Shown piece by piece: positions 26,419-36,258 of a DNA stretch of 64,000 nucleotides. The position numbers and the translations under genes were made by a program. The first letter of the stretch is position 1, and every line of letters begins with the position of its first letter. The notes beneath the pieces are model-generated. The model searched no databases. It had not been told where the DNA came from and saw only the letters and a list, made by a program, of their open reading frames with translations. Origin of the DNA: Deinococcus aquiradiocola (GTDB lineage Bacteria > Deinococcota > Deinococci > Deinococcales > Deinococcaceae); NCBI RefSeq assembly GCF_014646915.1, contig NZ_BMOE01000001.1, positions 710,568 to 774,567 of the forward strand, read 5' to 3'.

Positions 26419-27165
26419 TCAGATGTCGAGGTCTGCGACGTACTGCTCGGCACGGTTCCCGAGCTTGTCGATGATCTGCTGCCGCACGCGCGCGTAGGTG
26501 TCCTCGTTCAGGGTGATGGTCTGGCCGCCCTGGTAGAGCTCCATGTCGGAGTACTTGAAGTGCGCCCAGAGGAAGTTGACCTTGACGTCGTGGGATTTGA
26601 AGTAGAAGGACCCGATGTGCATGGTGGGCGTCGTTCCGCTCTCCGTGACCGTGCCGATCTGGAAGTTCCCGGAGGTGGGCGTCGAGGCGGAGCTGCTGAA
26701 CAGGGCGACGCGGTCGTCGCCTTCACCGAGGCTCTCGACGGCAGCGATGGTCGCCTTCGCGATCAGGAGGGGGTTCTCGGACATGATCGCGGCCAGCAGG
26801 GTCAGCACGGCCGTCTTCACCTGGAAGCTGGAGCCGCTGCTGCTGTACTTCTGGAAGTTGAAGTTCGAGATGACCCAGCCGACGTTTTCGAGCACTTCGC
26901 GGTACTTCTTGTACCAGCCGACCGTGTCTTTTTCGCGGTCAGCGGCTTTGTTCGCGGCGAGCTGGGCGAGGAGGGTGCTGTTCAGCACGTCCGCTTTGGT
27001 GCCGGTGCTGAGGCCGTCCACGAAGGACACGAGGCTCCCGGCGTCCACGAAGCCCTGCGCTTTGTCGTCCGTGAGGAGCAGTTTGCGGTCGACGAGACCG
27101 TGGGGGAGGGTGGCGAGTTCCAGGGAATCCACGTACGCGTGCAGTTGATCGTCGGTCAGTGACAT
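26419..27165 (-). CDS. Uncharacterised protein paired with trypsin-like protease
   Basis: 248 residues from ATG 27165 (SD GGAGG; TACACT -10 at plus 27193-27198). N-terminal helical part (1-100), a hydrophobic helix (about 115-145, VLTLLAAIMSENPLLIAKA), then a beta-rich C-terminus (160-230) with Trp and Tyr. The distance to the protease start is 60 nt, so they likely share an mRNA. No family known to me; the central hydrophobic helix could insert in a membrane, an inference only. Confidence 0.55.
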   Translation of the reverse strand: MSLTDDQLHAYVDSLELATLPHGLVDRKLLLTDDKAQGFVDAGSLVSFVDGLSTGTKADVLNSTLLAQLAANKAADREKDTVGWYKKYREVLENVGWVISNFNFQKYSSSGSSFQVKTAVLTLLAAIMSENPLLIAKATIAAVESLGEGDDRVALFSSSASTPTSGNFQIGTVTESGTTPTMHIGSFYFKSHDVKVNFLWAHFKYSDMELYQGGQTITLNEDTYARVRQQIIDKLGNRAEQYVADLDI

Positions 27166-27276
27166 GATGCCTCCAGGTTGAGAGAAGGGCGAAGTGTAGA
27201 GGGGCGGCGGTGCAGCAAGAGATCCCCAGCAGGAATCACTGAAGTGGTTCCTGCGAGTTGATTCAGTGTGTTTCAT

Positions 27277-27575
27277 GGGGCGTAATCTGGGCGTAATGAC
27301 AATCGATCTTCACTACTCCACGTCGCATGCCTCTGCTTTCAATTTTCACTGTCGAAACTTCAATGATCGTATTGATCTTTTTACGACGATATGATGTAGA
27401 GAGAAAAGGCGTCTAAGGATCACCTCAGACGCCCCGGGGCTGTATGTGATCTCTCCCGCCCGCTTGGGAGGAATACCCGGGATGGGGCCGCATGTTCACC
27501 CGCGCCCGCCCCTCTGAACTCGCCGTGCGCGTCTACCGGTGGTGGACATCTCCCCCACCAGCCCACCCGCAGGCG
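27277..27575. other. Non-coding AT-richer spacer
   Basis: About 300 bases with no convincing ORF. It holds an AT-richer stretch (27330-27407) with short inverted repeats such as GATCGTATTGATC, and the terminator above. The right half is GC-rich with small hairpins (TCCCGCCCGCTTGGGA). I see no RNA gene or mobile-element end in it. Confidence 0.4.
27408..27433 (-). terminator. Terminator downstream of winged-helix gene
   Basis: On the minus strand, stem GGCGTCT / AGACGCC with a 12-nt loop, followed by TTTTCTCTCT. Located ~140 nt after the stop of the gene at 27576-28037. Confidence 0.6.
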
Positions 27576-28037
27576 CTATGACGTGCGGGAAGCCTGCCCG
27601 GGTTCCGGCACGCGGTAGATCACCAGATTCCCAACACGCTTAGCCAACACGCGCCCCAAACCCACCAGCTCCAACAACGCGACGTCCACCTCCCCCACTG
27701 GCAGCGCCAAGGCCTGCGCGATCCGGCGGCTCCCCTCTGGCCGCCCCGACTCCACCAGCCACGCCAGCACCCGCTGCGCGACCGGCGTGACCGGCCCGGC
27801 AAGCACCATGCCCGAGGGCAGTGCCGGAACGGCCGGAAGGTACTGCGTGCGGCCGCGTATGTCCCAGCGCGCCTCAGCCAAGCCCTCGTGCAACAGGCCC
27901 GCCATCACTTCCTTAAAGAGGCCAGGCCGCAAGACAGAGGCCTCCCGCAATGCCCCCTCCGGCCACGTCTCCCGCGCACGCAACAGCGCCAGCACCCGGG
28001 CCCGCGCTTCCACCCACATCTCCGTATGAGACGCCAC
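27576..28037 (-). CDS. Winged-helix DNA-binding protein, putative
   Basis: 153 residues from GTG 28037, with SD GGGGGAGTG. Contains two short winged-helix-like units: one at ~10-65 (ALLRARETWPEGALREASVLRPGLFKEVMAGL split) and one at ~85-140 (VLAWLVESG, IAQALALPVGEVDVALLEL). Looks like a MarR/ArsR-scale regulator, but no exact family. Divergently oriented from the peroxiredoxin gene, which it might control. Confidence 0.5.
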   Translation of the reverse strand: MASHTEMWVEARARVLALLRARETWPEGALREASVLRPGLFKEVMAGLLHEGLAEARWDIRGRTQYLPAVPALPSGMVLAGPVTPVAQRVLAWLVESGRPEGSRRIAQALALPVGEVDVALLELVGLGRVLAKRVGNLVIYRVPEPGQASRTS

Positions 28038-28176
28038 GTCACTCCCCCAGCAAGATCACAGCACGAGACGACGCAAACACGCCGCACCCAACACGATGAA
28101 GAGGATCACCCCACCAATCTACCAGCCGCGTCGCTCCCTCATCCCCGCCGCCACCCACCCGAATACCATGGCACAC

Positions 28177-28635
28177 ATGACCATCACGGCCGGCGACACC
28201 GCCCCCAACACCAACCACTTCCTCACCCGCGCCCACCCGCACGAAAACAGGCACTGGACCGTCCTGTACTTCTACCCCCAAGGTAACAACCCCCACTGCG
28301 TCATGCAGTCCCGCCGCTACCAGGCCCTCAAACCCGAATTCGACCGCCTCAGCGTCCACCTCCACGCCGTCAGCATCGACACCGAAGAAGACCAGAAGAG
28401 CTTCCGCAGCCTCTGCGCCCTCGACTTCCCCATCACCTCCGACGCCGGCCACCACATCAGCCGCGCCTACGGCGTCCTCGAAACCCAAGAGTACGAAGGG
28501 CAAGCCGTCACGTACGCCCGCCGCGAAACATTCCTCATCAACCCCCACGGCCACATCCAACACCACTGGACGAACGTCGACCCCAACACCAACGCCGCCG
28601 AAGTCCTCCAACACATCAAAGACCTTCAAGCCTAA
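28177..28635 (+). CDS. Peroxiredoxin, BCP-like (single-cysteine)
   Basis: 152 residues from ATG 28177; a TACCAT -10 ends 7 nt upstream. AhpC/TSA fold with the YFYP...C pattern (YFYPQGNNPHC, peroxidatic C41), which reduces peroxides. In BCP proteins a second Cys follows five residues later; here that position is R46. C80 might serve as an alternative resolving residue, or the protein is 1-Cys. The peptide NNPHC replaces the usual D/NTPGC. Codons are unusually C-rich on the coding strand compared with neighbours. Confidence 0.75.
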   Translation: MTITAGDTAPNTNHFLTRAHPHENRHWTVLYFYPQGNNPHCVMQSRRYQALKPEFDRLSVHLHAVSIDTEEDQKSFRSLCALDFPITSDAGHHISRAYGVLETQEYEGQAVTYARRETFLINPHGHIQHHWTNVDPNTNAAEVLQHIKDLQA

Positions 28636-28698
28636 ACTGAACCGAAGCAAATCCCACCAGCACGCACAAAAACAGCGCTGGATTGCGAACCGCACGGG

Positions 28699-29157
28699 TG
28701 CCCCTGCGGGTACCTGGGGGACGCGGAGCGGGCGTGTACGTGCACGCCTGCGCAGCGGACACGGTACGCGTCGCGGATTTCGGGGCCGCTGCTGGACCGG
28801 ATCGATCTGGTGGTGCGGGTACCGCGCCTGACGGTGGACGAGCTGGGCCGCGCTTCGGGCGGGGATGGGAGCGTGGTGGTGCGGGAGCGGCTGGAGCGGG
28901 CGCGCGGCACGATGCTGGAGCGGCAGGGGGAACGGAACGGGTTGCTGGTGGGGCAGCGGCTGCGGGAGGTGACGGCGCTGGCGGCGGGTCCGGAGGCGTT
29001 CGTGAAGGCGGCGGCGCGGACGCTGGGCCTGACGGGGCGCGGGTACGACCGGGTACTGCGGGTGGCGCGCACGGTGGCGGACCTGGCGGGCAGCACGGAC
29101 ATTCAGGAGTCGCATCTGGCGGAGGCGGTCACGTACCGGCCGCGCACGCTGTTCTGA
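28699..29157 (+). pseudogene. comM: comM/yifB 3' remnant (truncated Mg-chelatase-like AAA ATPase)
   Basis: The frame from 28699 begins CPCGYLGD and runs for 153 codons ([28 protein letters not shown], ...[13 protein letters not shown]). This is the C-terminal third of ComM (YifB), normally ~500 residues, a helicase-like AAA ATPase acting in natural transformation. Upstream of CPCG the expected MNP residues and whole ATPase core are missing, replaced by unrelated sequence following the peroxiredoxin stop in the same frame. No start codon lies between 28635 and 28699. The gene is therefore disrupted, either by insertion of the island or by a deletion. Confidence 0.8.
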
Positions 29158-29234
29158 TGCGGGTTCGCGGGGTACGGCGTCCGTCGATCACGGCCTGAAG
29201 GGAAGTCCGTACGGGTGGGTCCCGGTGTGGGGCG

Positions 29235-30218
29235 TCAGCGGAGCGGCAGGAGGGTGTAGCCGCCCACGTCGTGCCGTCCGGCGCGGAGGGCGGCCGGGTA
29301 CGCGCCGTGGTTGTGGGCGTGGATGGTGCCGAACAGGTGGCGGTGGGCGTGGTCGGGGTGGTCGCGCAGGACGGTGCGGGCGAACAGCGTGCCGAGGTGG
29401 GGGCCGTACCCGTGCCCGCGGTGGTGGGGCGTGAGGAGGAGTTCCTGTACCTGCAGGACGTCCAGGCCGATCTCTTCGGCCGGTTGAGCGCCGACGTACC
29501 CGGCCCATTCGCCTCGCACGAGCACGTCGTACATCAGGCCGGCCTGCACGGTGTCGGCGAGCTGTTCGGCGTCGATGACGTGGGCCTGCCGGGCGTGCGC
29601 GGGGTGCTGGGCGTCCAGGGCGGCGTAGGCGTCGCGGGCGTCCTGCAGGTGGGTGTCGTCCGTGGTGGGGCGCAGGGTGAGTTCGGGTGGGAGGGTGAGG
29701 TCGGGCCGGGCGAGGTCCTGCAGGGGCGCGGTCAGGAAGCGGAACTCGGGCGTCAGGCCCGGCAGGGCGTCCACGGGGAGGGCGGTCGTGAGGCGCAGCG
29801 TGGCAGGCCGGAAGGGGTGGTAGGCGCGGTTGGCGGCGTCTCGCAGGGCGGGCAGGTCGGCGGGCGTCCAGGGTCTGGACAGGCCGCTGACGTTCACGAA
29901 GGGGCGCTGCACGTCGAGGTTCTCGAAGCGGATGCTGAGGAGGGCGTGCAGCCCTTGCGCGGCGGGCTCCCAGCGGTCGAGGTAGTGTTCGGCGTGCAGG
30001 CCGGGCAGCGCGAAGTGGTCGGCGCGTACGTGGGCGATGTCCATGCTGGTGAGCAGTTCGAGGTTGTCCGCGTGCCAGGCGGTGAGGCGGCGGTGACGGT
30101 CCTCCTCGGTCGCCCAGTCGCGCAGGCGGGCATGGCCGGACTGCAGGTCGGTGTGGGCGAGCAGGGCGGGGTCCGGTGCGGGCGCGGCGTTGCCAGGTGC
30201 GGGGTGGGGTTCCTTCAC
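29235..30218 (-). CDS. GNAT-type acetyltransferase
   Basis: 327 residues from GTG 30218; a TACCGT -10 (plus 30225-30230) lies 6 nt upstream, supporting this start. Appears to contain two GNAT-like halves. The C-terminal one has the acetyl-CoA loop pattern (VQELLLTPHHRGHGYGPHL) followed by TIHAHNHGAYPAALRAGR, typical of Eis/YobR-like families. Substrate unknown. It is convergent with the comM remnant and divergent from truD. Confidence 0.7.
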   Translation of the reverse strand: MKEPHPAPGNAAPAPDPALLAHTDLQSGHARLRDWATEEDRHRRLTAWHADNLELLTSMDIAHVRADHFALPGLHAEHYLDRWEPAAQGLHALLSIRFENLDVQRPFVNVSGLSRPWTPADLPALRDAANRAYHPFRPATLRLTTALPVDALPGLTPEFRFLTAPLQDLARPDLTLPPELTLRPTTDDTHLQDARDAYAALDAQHPAHARQAHVIDAEQLADTVQAGLMYDVLVRGEWAGYVGAQPAEEIGLDVLQVQELLLTPHHRGHGYGPHLGTLFARTVLRDHPDHAHRHLFGTIHAHNHGAYPAALRAGRHDVGGYTLLPLR

Positions 30219-30407
30219 GCGTTCACGGTAGCGGGGCCGGTGCGGCGCGGCATCGGCCATCTGGCGGAGCGGGCCTGGGGGTGTGCGTGAAGGTGGACGG
30301 GCACGCATGGCGGAAAGTTCACATGAACATTCATACGTGAGGCTTAATGTAAAGCGTTCCGTCACGTGCTGTTCGCCCGACAGGGCCAACGTGCGGCCCG
30401 CCCCATT

Positions 30408-31544
30408 ATGACGACCCCTACCGAACCGCCCGTCCCGTCCAGCCTGTCCTTCACGTGGGCGGACCTGCCGCCCCTGACCCGCACGCCCCGGACGGGCGGC
30501 ACGCTGCGGCACGCCCCCGAGGACTTCCGGGTGGACGAGGTGCCGCTGTACCTGCCGTCAGGTGAGGGTGAGCACGTGTACCTGCACGTCCGCAAGACGG
30601 GGCACACGACGGCGCACGTGCTGCGCGAACTCGGGTCGCAGCTGGGCCTGCGTCCGCAGGACATCGGGGTGGCGGGCCTGAAGGACCGGCACGCGGTCAC
30701 GACGCAGTGGCTGAGCCTGCCCGGCAAGGCCGAGCGCCGCCTGGAGCGGTTTGCGCTGGACGGCGTGGAGGTGCTGGCGGTGTCGCGGCACACGAACCGG
30801 CTGGGGATGGGTCACCTGAAAGGAAACCGGTTCACGGTGCGGGTGCGTGGCGCGCACGGCACGGCGGACCTGGCGCAGGCGACGCTGGACGAACTGTCGC
30901 GGCTCGGCATCCCGAACTATTTCGGGCCGCAGCGCTTCGGGCTCGGCGGCCTGAATGCCGAGGAGGGCCTGCGGGTCCTGCGCGGCGAGTCGCGGCTGCG
31001 TGACCCGGCCGTGCGGAGATTTCTGGTGAGCAGCGTGCAGAGCCTGATCTTCAACCGCTTCCTGGCCCTGCGGCTGGAACGTGGCCTGTTCGACGCGCTG
31101 CTGGTGGGCGACATGGCCAAGAAGCACGACACGGGCGGCGTGTTCGAGGTGCAGGACGCCGACACCGAGTCGCTGCGCGCGGCGCGCGGGGAGGTGAGCG
31201 CCACCGGGACGCTGTTCGGCCGCAAGGTCAAACCGTTGACGGGCGACGCGGGCGCGCTGGAGGACGAGGCGCTCGCCGCGTGGGGCCTCACGCCAGCGGC
31301 GTTCAGCAGCCGCAAGGGCGACCGGCGCGTCATCCGGATGTTCGCGCAGGACGCGTCCGTCACGCCGAGCGAGGACGGGTACACGGTGTCGTTCGCCCTG
31401 CCGCGCGGGAGTTTCGCGACGAGCCTGCTGCGTGAACTGACCGGCACGGACGTGGACGGCCCCCTGCCCGGCCCCGACCCTTCCGGTGACGACCAGGGAA
31501 GCACCGGCGCGCCGGAGCTGTTCCCGGACTTCGCCGACAGCTGA
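30408..31544 (+). CDS. truD: tRNA pseudouridine(13) synthase TruD
   Basis: 378 residues from ATG 30408. Isomerises uridine 13 of tRNA-Glu to pseudouridine. TruD hallmarks are visible: FRVDEVPLY near residue 40, [11 protein letters not shown] with catalytic D93, [10 protein letters not shown] and [13 protein letters not shown]. The TRUD insertion domain follows (about 180-320). Length fits bacterial members (~350-380). The region upstream lacks a strong SD; a longer frame back to 30366 exists but is less plausible. The gene stands alone. Confidence 0.92.
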   Translation: MTTPTEPPVPSSLSFTWADLPPLTRTPRTGGTLRHAPEDFRVDEVPLYLPSGEGEHVYLHVRKTGHTTAHVLRELGSQLGLRPQDIGVAGLKDRHAVTTQWLSLPGKAERRLERFALDGVEVLAVSRHTNRLGMGHLKGNRFTVRVRGAHGTADLAQATLDELSRLGIPNYFGPQRFGLGGLNAEEGLRVLRGESRLRDPAVRRFLVSSVQSLIFNRFLALRLERGLFDALLVGDMAKKHDTGGVFEVQDADTESLRAARGEVSATGTLFGRKVKPLTGDAGALEDEALAAWGLTPAAFSSRKGDRRVIRMFAQDASVTPSEDGYTVSFALPRGSFATSLLRELTGTDVDGPLPGPDPSGDDQGSTGAPELFPDFADS

Positions 31545-31610
31545 TCCCTCTCCCCGGTTCACGTTCCGCCCCCCCTCGTTCCCGCTCTACTCGCTCGTCT
31601 GGAGGAGACC

Positions 31611-32000
31611 ATGCCTCGCCTCAACCGCCCGTTCGCGCTCCTGCTCAATGCCCTGGTCCTGGTTCCGCTGCTCGGCTCGGCGGGCGCGCCGCCCGCCGTG
31701 GAGGCGCAGGCCCTCACCCCGACCTTCGGCGGCGTGCTGCTGTCCGCGAGTTTCCGGCCGCGCGGCCGGGACGAGCTGAACGGCGTGTGGTACGAGGGTG
31801 GCCGCGCCAAGCTGATGCGCTGCGAGCCGCACTGCGTGGTCGTGAACGAGGTGCCGCTCGACTCGGCCGTGATGGTGGGGCAGGACAGCCTGTACCGGGT
31901 GGTGCTGGCCGGGAAGTTCCGGAGCGGGCAGCGGCTGAAGATGGTGCTGCGCTTCTCGAACATGCAGCTCGTGACGGTGAACGTCCCGGTCCTCGACTGA
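31611..32000 (+). CDS. Secreted hypothetical protein
   Basis: 129 residues with SD GGAGGAG. Signal peptide (1-~31, hydrophobic core LLLNALVLVPLLG). The mature ~95 residues are strand-rich with two cysteines close together (MRCEPHCVVV), which could form a disulfide. No family recognised. Expected in the periplasm or exported; conserved-looking in Deinococcus by style only. Confidence 0.55.
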   Translation: MPRLNRPFALLLNALVLVPLLGSAGAPPAVEAQALTPTFGGVLLSASFRPRGRDELNGVWYEGGRAKLMRCEPHCVVVNEVPLDSAVMVGQDSLYRVVLAGKFRSGQRLKMVLRFSNMQLVTVNVPVLD

Positions 32001-32040
32001 CCGGGGTGGGTGACCGGGCGCCAACCATCCGGCTGGATGG

Positions 32041-32574
32041 ATGTCCGGGCGGTGGCGTGTGACGCGCCCTCCCCTGCCCGATGCCGGGGTGCGGGACGCG
32101 TTCCTCGGGACGACGTACGGTTCGCGGACCGACCGTTTCCGGCTGGTGACGGACCTTCCGTCAATAGGCCCTGCCGGGCCCGGGGAGCGGTGGGGTGGGC
32201 CGTGCGGGGCGGGCAGGCGGTGGGCGGTGCTGACCGCGTGGAATCCGGGCGGGCAGCTGCAGGACGCCGAACGCAACGCGGCGGCGCAGGCACGGCTGAT
32301 CGCCGCGCTGCACGGGCGTCCAGTCGTGCCGGGCGTGAACGGCGAGGGGCGATGGCGGGAGGAGAGCGTGATCGTGGACGGGATCACGCTGCGGGACGCG
32401 GCGGACCTCGGCGCGCGTTTCGGGCAGCTGGCGGTGCTGTACGGCGTGGGGCGGCGCGCGGCGCTGGTGTGGTGCGGCGTGCCGGGCGGAAGCGGCATGC
32501 GGGTGGAGCGCGCGTGGCTGGCCAGCGTGCCGACCGGAGGAGCCGGCTGGCCTATACTCCCCCCCGATGACTGA
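32041..32574 (+). CDS. DUF3293 family protein
   Basis: 177 residues; ATG 32041 chosen, though GTG 32059 is possible. The DUF3293 pattern is clear: FLGTTYGSR near the start, [22 protein letters not shown] in the middle, [30 protein letters not shown]. Family function unknown. Its last 8 nt overlap the next gene, whose own -10 box (TATACT, 32553-32558) lies within this gene. Confidence 0.7.
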   Translation: MSGRWRVTRPPLPDAGVRDAFLGTTYGSRTDRFRLVTDLPSIGPAGPGERWGGPCGAGRRWAVLTAWNPGGQLQDAERNAAAQARLIAALHGRPVVPGVNGEGRWREESVIVDGITLRDAADLGARFGQLAVLYGVGRRAALVWCGVPGGSGMRVERAWLASVPTGGAGWPILPPDD

Positions 32575-34363
32575 GTTTCCTCCCGGCGTTCCTGCCGATT
32601 CACCCCTGGTCCGGCTGCCCGTGGAGGTCACGCCGGACGAACTGGCGCGGCACGCGATGGCGCTCGCGAACACGCGCGGCGGCCTGATCGTGGTGGGCGG
32701 GCCGGGCACGGACGCCTCGGACCTGCACCCGCTGCAGCTCACGCACGCGATCTTCGCGCTGTCGGGCGGGCGGCTCACCGTGAACGTCGTGCATCAGCCG
32801 CTCCCGGGCGGTGGACAGCAGCTGACGGTGTTCGTGCCGCAGGCGCACTACCTGCTGGCCGGGCCGGACGGGTCGGTGCTCGGCTGGGACGGGACGCGGG
32901 CCGTGCCGGTCACGCCCGCGCACGCGGCCCCGCAGGCGGAGGCGGACTTCACGGCGACGGTGCCGCCCACGGCGTCCCTGGCGGACCTGGACCCGGTGGA
33001 GGTGTCGCGCCTGCGCGGCGTGGCGCGCGGCAACCTGACGCAGCTGCCGGACCTGGACCTGCTGCGCGAGCTGGGCCTGATCGTGGAGGTGGGCGGGCAG
33101 GAGCGGCCGAACGTGGCGGGCCTGCTGCTGCTGGGGACGGGCCGGGCCCTGAAGGCGCACGTGCCGCAGGCGGAAGTGTGTTACTACCATCACAAGGCGA
33201 GCGACCCGGACTTCAGTTTCCGGGAGGACATGCTGCGGCCGCTCCTGGCGACGCTGACGCGCACGGCGGAACTGGTGCAGGCGCGGAACGCGTTCACGCC
33301 GGTGCAGGTGGGTCTCTTCCGGATCGAGGTGTGGGATTACGACGAGGCGGTGTACCGCGAGGCGCTGCTGAACGCGCTCACGCACCGCGATTACCAGCTG
33401 AGGGACGTGGTGCACGTGCACCAGTACCCGGACCGGCTGGAGATCAGCAATCCGGGCGGCTTTCCGGGCGGGATCACGCCGCAGAACATCCTGCGGCACC
33501 AGCCGAAGCGCCGCAATCCGCTGCTGGCCGAGGCGCTCGCGAAGCTGGGGCTGGTGGAGCGGGCCGGGGTGGGCGTCGACAAGATGTACCAGCTGATGCT
33601 GCGGCACGGCAAGGAACTGCCGGAGTACACGAGCTACCCGGACGCGGTGACGCTGTCGCTGCACAATCCGGGCTTCGATGCGGATTTCGTGCGCTTCGTG
33701 GCGAGGAAGCAGGAACAGATGCAGACGCTGTCGCTGGACATGCTGATGGTGCTGTCGCGCCTGGGCCGGGAGGGCGTGGCGACGCGGCTGGAGCTGAGCC
33801 GGGCGCTGCAGCTCCCGGAGGACCGCACGCCGAGGCTGCTGCAGATGATGCAGGAGCGGGGGCTGCTGACCATGACGGGGCGCGGCCGGGAGCGCGAGTA
33901 CATGCTGAGTGGCGAGGTACGCGCCGCGATGGGGCGCGGCCGGGGGCAGGGCGGCCAGATGCAGGGTGCGCCGCTGCTGGAGGCGTTCGCGGAGGTGGAC
34001 GTGGCTCCGGCGGTGCAGCCGGACCCGGCGGGTGACCGGGACGCCCGGAGCATTCCGGAGCGGCCGGGGGCCGTTCCCCCGCCCGTGCAGGCTGTCCCGG
34101 TGGCCGTTTCGGGGAGCCGTGAGGGCCGCCCACCTCGTCCCGGGCGGCCGGTCAGTGGGGCGGGGCGGTCTGCGCAGCCGCGCTGGCACGAGGTGACGCT
34201 GGCGCTGGCGGCACGGCCGGGCGGGGTGAGCAACGCGGAGCTGCGCGAGGTGAGCGGGCTGAGCATGCAGGGCGCGTGGCGGGTGCTGCGGCAGATGACG
34301 CTGCTGGGACGGCTGCGACGTGAGGGGAGCAGTCCGAAGCTCACGCGGTACTTCCCGGCCTGA
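32567..34363 (+). CDS. AlbA_2/schlafen-type ATP-binding transcriptional regulator
   Basis: 598 residues. N-terminal AlbA_2/schlafen-like region (about 20-110, [14 protein letters not shown]) is followed by an HATPase_c_4 domain: [53 protein letters not shown]. Then a winged helix (about 390-445) and a second one at the C-terminus (about 545-598), joined by a Pro/Gly-rich linker. This is COG2865-like, often misannotated as RecG. Overlaps the DUF3293 gene by 8 nt but also has its own -10. Substrate DNA unknown. Confidence 0.75.
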   Translation: MTEFPPGVPADSPLVRLPVEVTPDELARHAMALANTRGGLIVVGGPGTDASDLHPLQLTHAIFALSGGRLTVNVVHQPLPGGGQQLTVFVPQAHYLLAGPDGSVLGWDGTRAVPVTPAHAAPQAEADFTATVPPTASLADLDPVEVSRLRGVARGNLTQLPDLDLLRELGLIVEVGGQERPNVAGLLLLGTGRALKAHVPQAEVCYYHHKASDPDFSFREDMLRPLLATLTRTAELVQARNAFTPVQVGLFRIEVWDYDEAVYREALLNALTHRDYQLRDVVHVHQYPDRLEISNPGGFPGGITPQNILRHQPKRRNPLLAEALAKLGLVERAGVGVDKMYQLMLRHGKELPEYTSYPDAVTLSLHNPGFDADFVRFVARKQEQMQTLSLDMLMVLSRLGREGVATRLELSRALQLPEDRTPRLLQMMQERGLLTMTGRGREREYMLSGEVRAAMGRGRGQGGQMQGAPLLEAFAEVDVAPAVQPDPAGDRDARSIPERPGAVPPPVQAVPVAVSGSREGRPPRPGRPVSGAGRSAQPRWHEVTLALAARPGGVSNAELREVSGLSMQGAWRVLRQMTLLGRLRREGSSPKLTRYFPA

Positions 34364-34512
34364 GCAGGGCCGCCCGGGAGGGCAAAGGTGACGCGGCGGG
34401 CTGCGATCTGAACGCGGTTCAATCCTGAGAGTCAGATGATTCACGCTGTTTGCAATCGCGCTGTTACAGACGCGATTCCGGGCCGACGCGGCCGAGGGCC
34501 GAAAGTGGCCGG

Positions 34513-34636
34513 TGAATCGTTTCAGACGGCGATTCCATGTGCCTGTACGCCCCAATGGAACCGCTTCCGTATTGACAGGGTATAGGGCCGGGTGTAGGCT
34601 TTACACGTCGTTAAACCAAACCCTGGAAACGCTTCC
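34513..34636 (+). promoter_or_regulatory. Sugar-importer promoter with LacI-type operators
   Basis: -35 TTGACA (34572-34577), 17-nt spacer, -10 TAGGCT (34595-34600). Three near-palindromes with central CG surround it: TGAATCGTTTCA (34513-34524), GGAACCGCTTCC (34557-34568, just before the -35) and GGAAACGCTTCC (34625-34636, downstream of the start). This is the shape of LacI/GalR-family operators for sugar regulons. The arrangement suggests repression by looping or roadblock; the regulator gene is not in the window. The leader to ATG 34732 is ~125 nt. Confidence 0.7.
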
Positions 34637-34731
34637 GCCACAGGCGGGAGGCCTCTCCAGCACGCTGTATGCCGCTCTGATCCCACAGGCCACGCCGCGA
34701 GGCACGGCCCACACTGTCCACGGAGGACCAC

Positions 34732-36006
34732 ATGAAAAAAGCCCTGACCCTGATCACCCTGACCGCCGCCATGGCTGCCGCCGCCAACGCGAACGCCGCC
34801 GGCGTGACCGTGACCATCGCCTGCGGAACCGTGGGTATCGAGCTCAAGATGTGCCAGGACGGCGGCGCCCGCTGGGCCAAGGCCACCGGCAACACCGTCA
34901 AGGTCTTCCAGTCCCCCAACCTCACCAACGACCGCCTCGGCCTGTACCAGCAGCAGCTCGCGGCCAAGAGCAGCGACATCGACGTGTACCAGCTCGACGT
35001 GGTCTGGCCCGGCCAGCTCGCCCAGCACTTCATCGACCTGAACGGCAAGGTGCCCGCCGCGACCATCAAGAGCTACTTCCCCGGCATGATCGCCGCCGAC
35101 ACCGTCGGCAGCAAGCTCGTCGCGCTCCCCTGGTTCACGGACGCCGGCCTGCTGTACTACCGCACCGACATGCTCAAGAAGTACGGCTACACCAAGGCCC
35201 CCACCACCTGGGCCGAGCTCGCCACCATGGCCGCCAAGATCCAGGCCGGTGAGCAGAAGACCAACAAGCAGTTCGTCGGCTACGTCTTCCAGGGCAAGGA
35301 CTACGAAGGCCTCACCTGCGACGCCGTCGAGTGGGTCGTCAGCAACGGCGGCGGTACCATCGTGGACGCCAGCGGCAAGATCACCATCAACAACCCCAAC
35401 GCCGCCAAGGCGCTCGACACCGCCGCGAGCTGGGTCAAGACCATCAGCCCCTCCGGCGTCACCACCTACGGTGAGGAGGAAGCGCGCGGCATCTTCCAGG
35501 CGGGCAACTCCGCCTTCATGCGCAACTGGCCCTACGCCTGGGCGCTCGGCCAGGGTGCCGACAGCAAGGTGAAAGGCAAGATCGGCGTCGCGCCCCTCCC
35601 CAAGGGCACCGGTGCGGGCGCCCGCAACGCCGCCGCGCTCGGCGGCTGGCAGCTCGGCGTGAGCCAGTACAGCAAGAACCAGGAAGCGGCCATCTCGCTC
35701 GTGACGTACCTCGCCGGTCCCGCCGAGCAGAAGATCCGCGCCATCGAGGGCACCTACAACCCCACCCTCCCGGCCCTCTACAAGGACGCCGACATCCTGA
35801 AGGCGAACCCCTTCTTCGGCAGCCTGTACAGCGTCTTCACCGGCGCGGCCGCCCGCCCCTCCGGCCCCACCGGCGTGAAGTACAACCAGGTCTCCCAGGC
35901 CTTCTCCGGCGCCGTGCACGACGTGCTGACCGGCAAGACCAACGGCACCAAGGCCGTCGCCGGGCTCGCCACCACCCTGGCGCGCATCAAGGGCACCGGC
36001 TGGTAA
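34732..36006 (+). CDS. Sugar ABC transporter substrate-binding protein (maltose/trehalose type)
   Basis: 424 residues; SD GGAGG. Signal peptide (1-~22, cut near NANAA). Family 1 extracellular sugar-binding protein: [12 protein letters not shown], then [31 protein letters not shown] and the aromatic-rich lobe ([28 protein letters not shown] in two pieces). Homologues in Deinococcus and Thermus bind maltose or trehalose. First gene of an importer operon, controlled by the LacI-type operators. Specificity cannot be fixed from sequence alone. Confidence 0.85.
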   Translation: MKKALTLITLTAAMAAAANANAAGVTVTIACGTVGIELKMCQDGGARWAKATGNTVKVFQSPNLTNDRLGLYQQQLAAKSSDIDVYQLDVVWPGQLAQHFIDLNGKVPAATIKSYFPGMIAADTVGSKLVALPWFTDAGLLYYRTDMLKKYGYTKAPTTWAELATMAAKIQAGEQKTNKQFVGYVFQGKDYEGLTCDAVEWVVSNGGGTIVDASGKITINNPNAAKALDTAASWVKTISPSGVTTYGEEEARGIFQAGNSAFMRNWPYAWALGQGADSKVKGKIGVAPLPKGTGAGARNAAALGGWQLGVSQYSKNQEAAISLVTYLAGPAEQKIRAIEGTYNPTLPALYKDADILKANPFFGSLYSVFTGAAARPSGPTGVKYNQVSQAFSGAVHDVLTGKTNGTKAVAGLATTLARIKGTGW

Positions 36007-36048
36007 TCCCGCTTCAGCCCGAGCTTCACCGCTGAACCGTCGGAGTCA

Positions 36049-36085
36049 GGCAGAAGTGGGCGCGGAACTCCCGCCCACTTCTGCC
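36049..36085 (+). other. Strong hairpin between binding-protein and permease genes
   Basis: 14-bp perfect stem (GGCAGAAGTGGGCG with CGCCCACTTCTGCC) and a 9-nt loop, followed only by TTTGCC. In many binding-protein operons such a hairpin protects the upstream mRNA or partly terminates, giving more binding protein than permease. That role is inferred. Confidence 0.75.
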
Positions 36086-36258
36086 TTTGCCGTTTCGCCA
36101 CGCGCCCGACTGACAGGCAGGACCGCGACCGTGCCGCTCCCGGGAGTATGCTTTGCCCACCGTTCGGCACGCCCATCCCAGCACAGGCCCCGGCAGGGCG
36201 CGAACAGCGGTACGCGCGGCACGGCACACGCCACTCGACTCTATTCATGGGGGGAAAC

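Noticed and set aside
27277..27575. tRNA or other structured RNA in the spacer
   Set aside because: Only short hairpins and one terminator; no cloverleaf or known motif.
1..28695. Integrase, att sites or transposase for the prophage/island
   Set aside because: None seen inside the window; the left end is outside.
28639..29115. Minus-strand ORF over the comM remnant
   Set aside because: The plus frame matches ComM; the minus frame is low-complexity.
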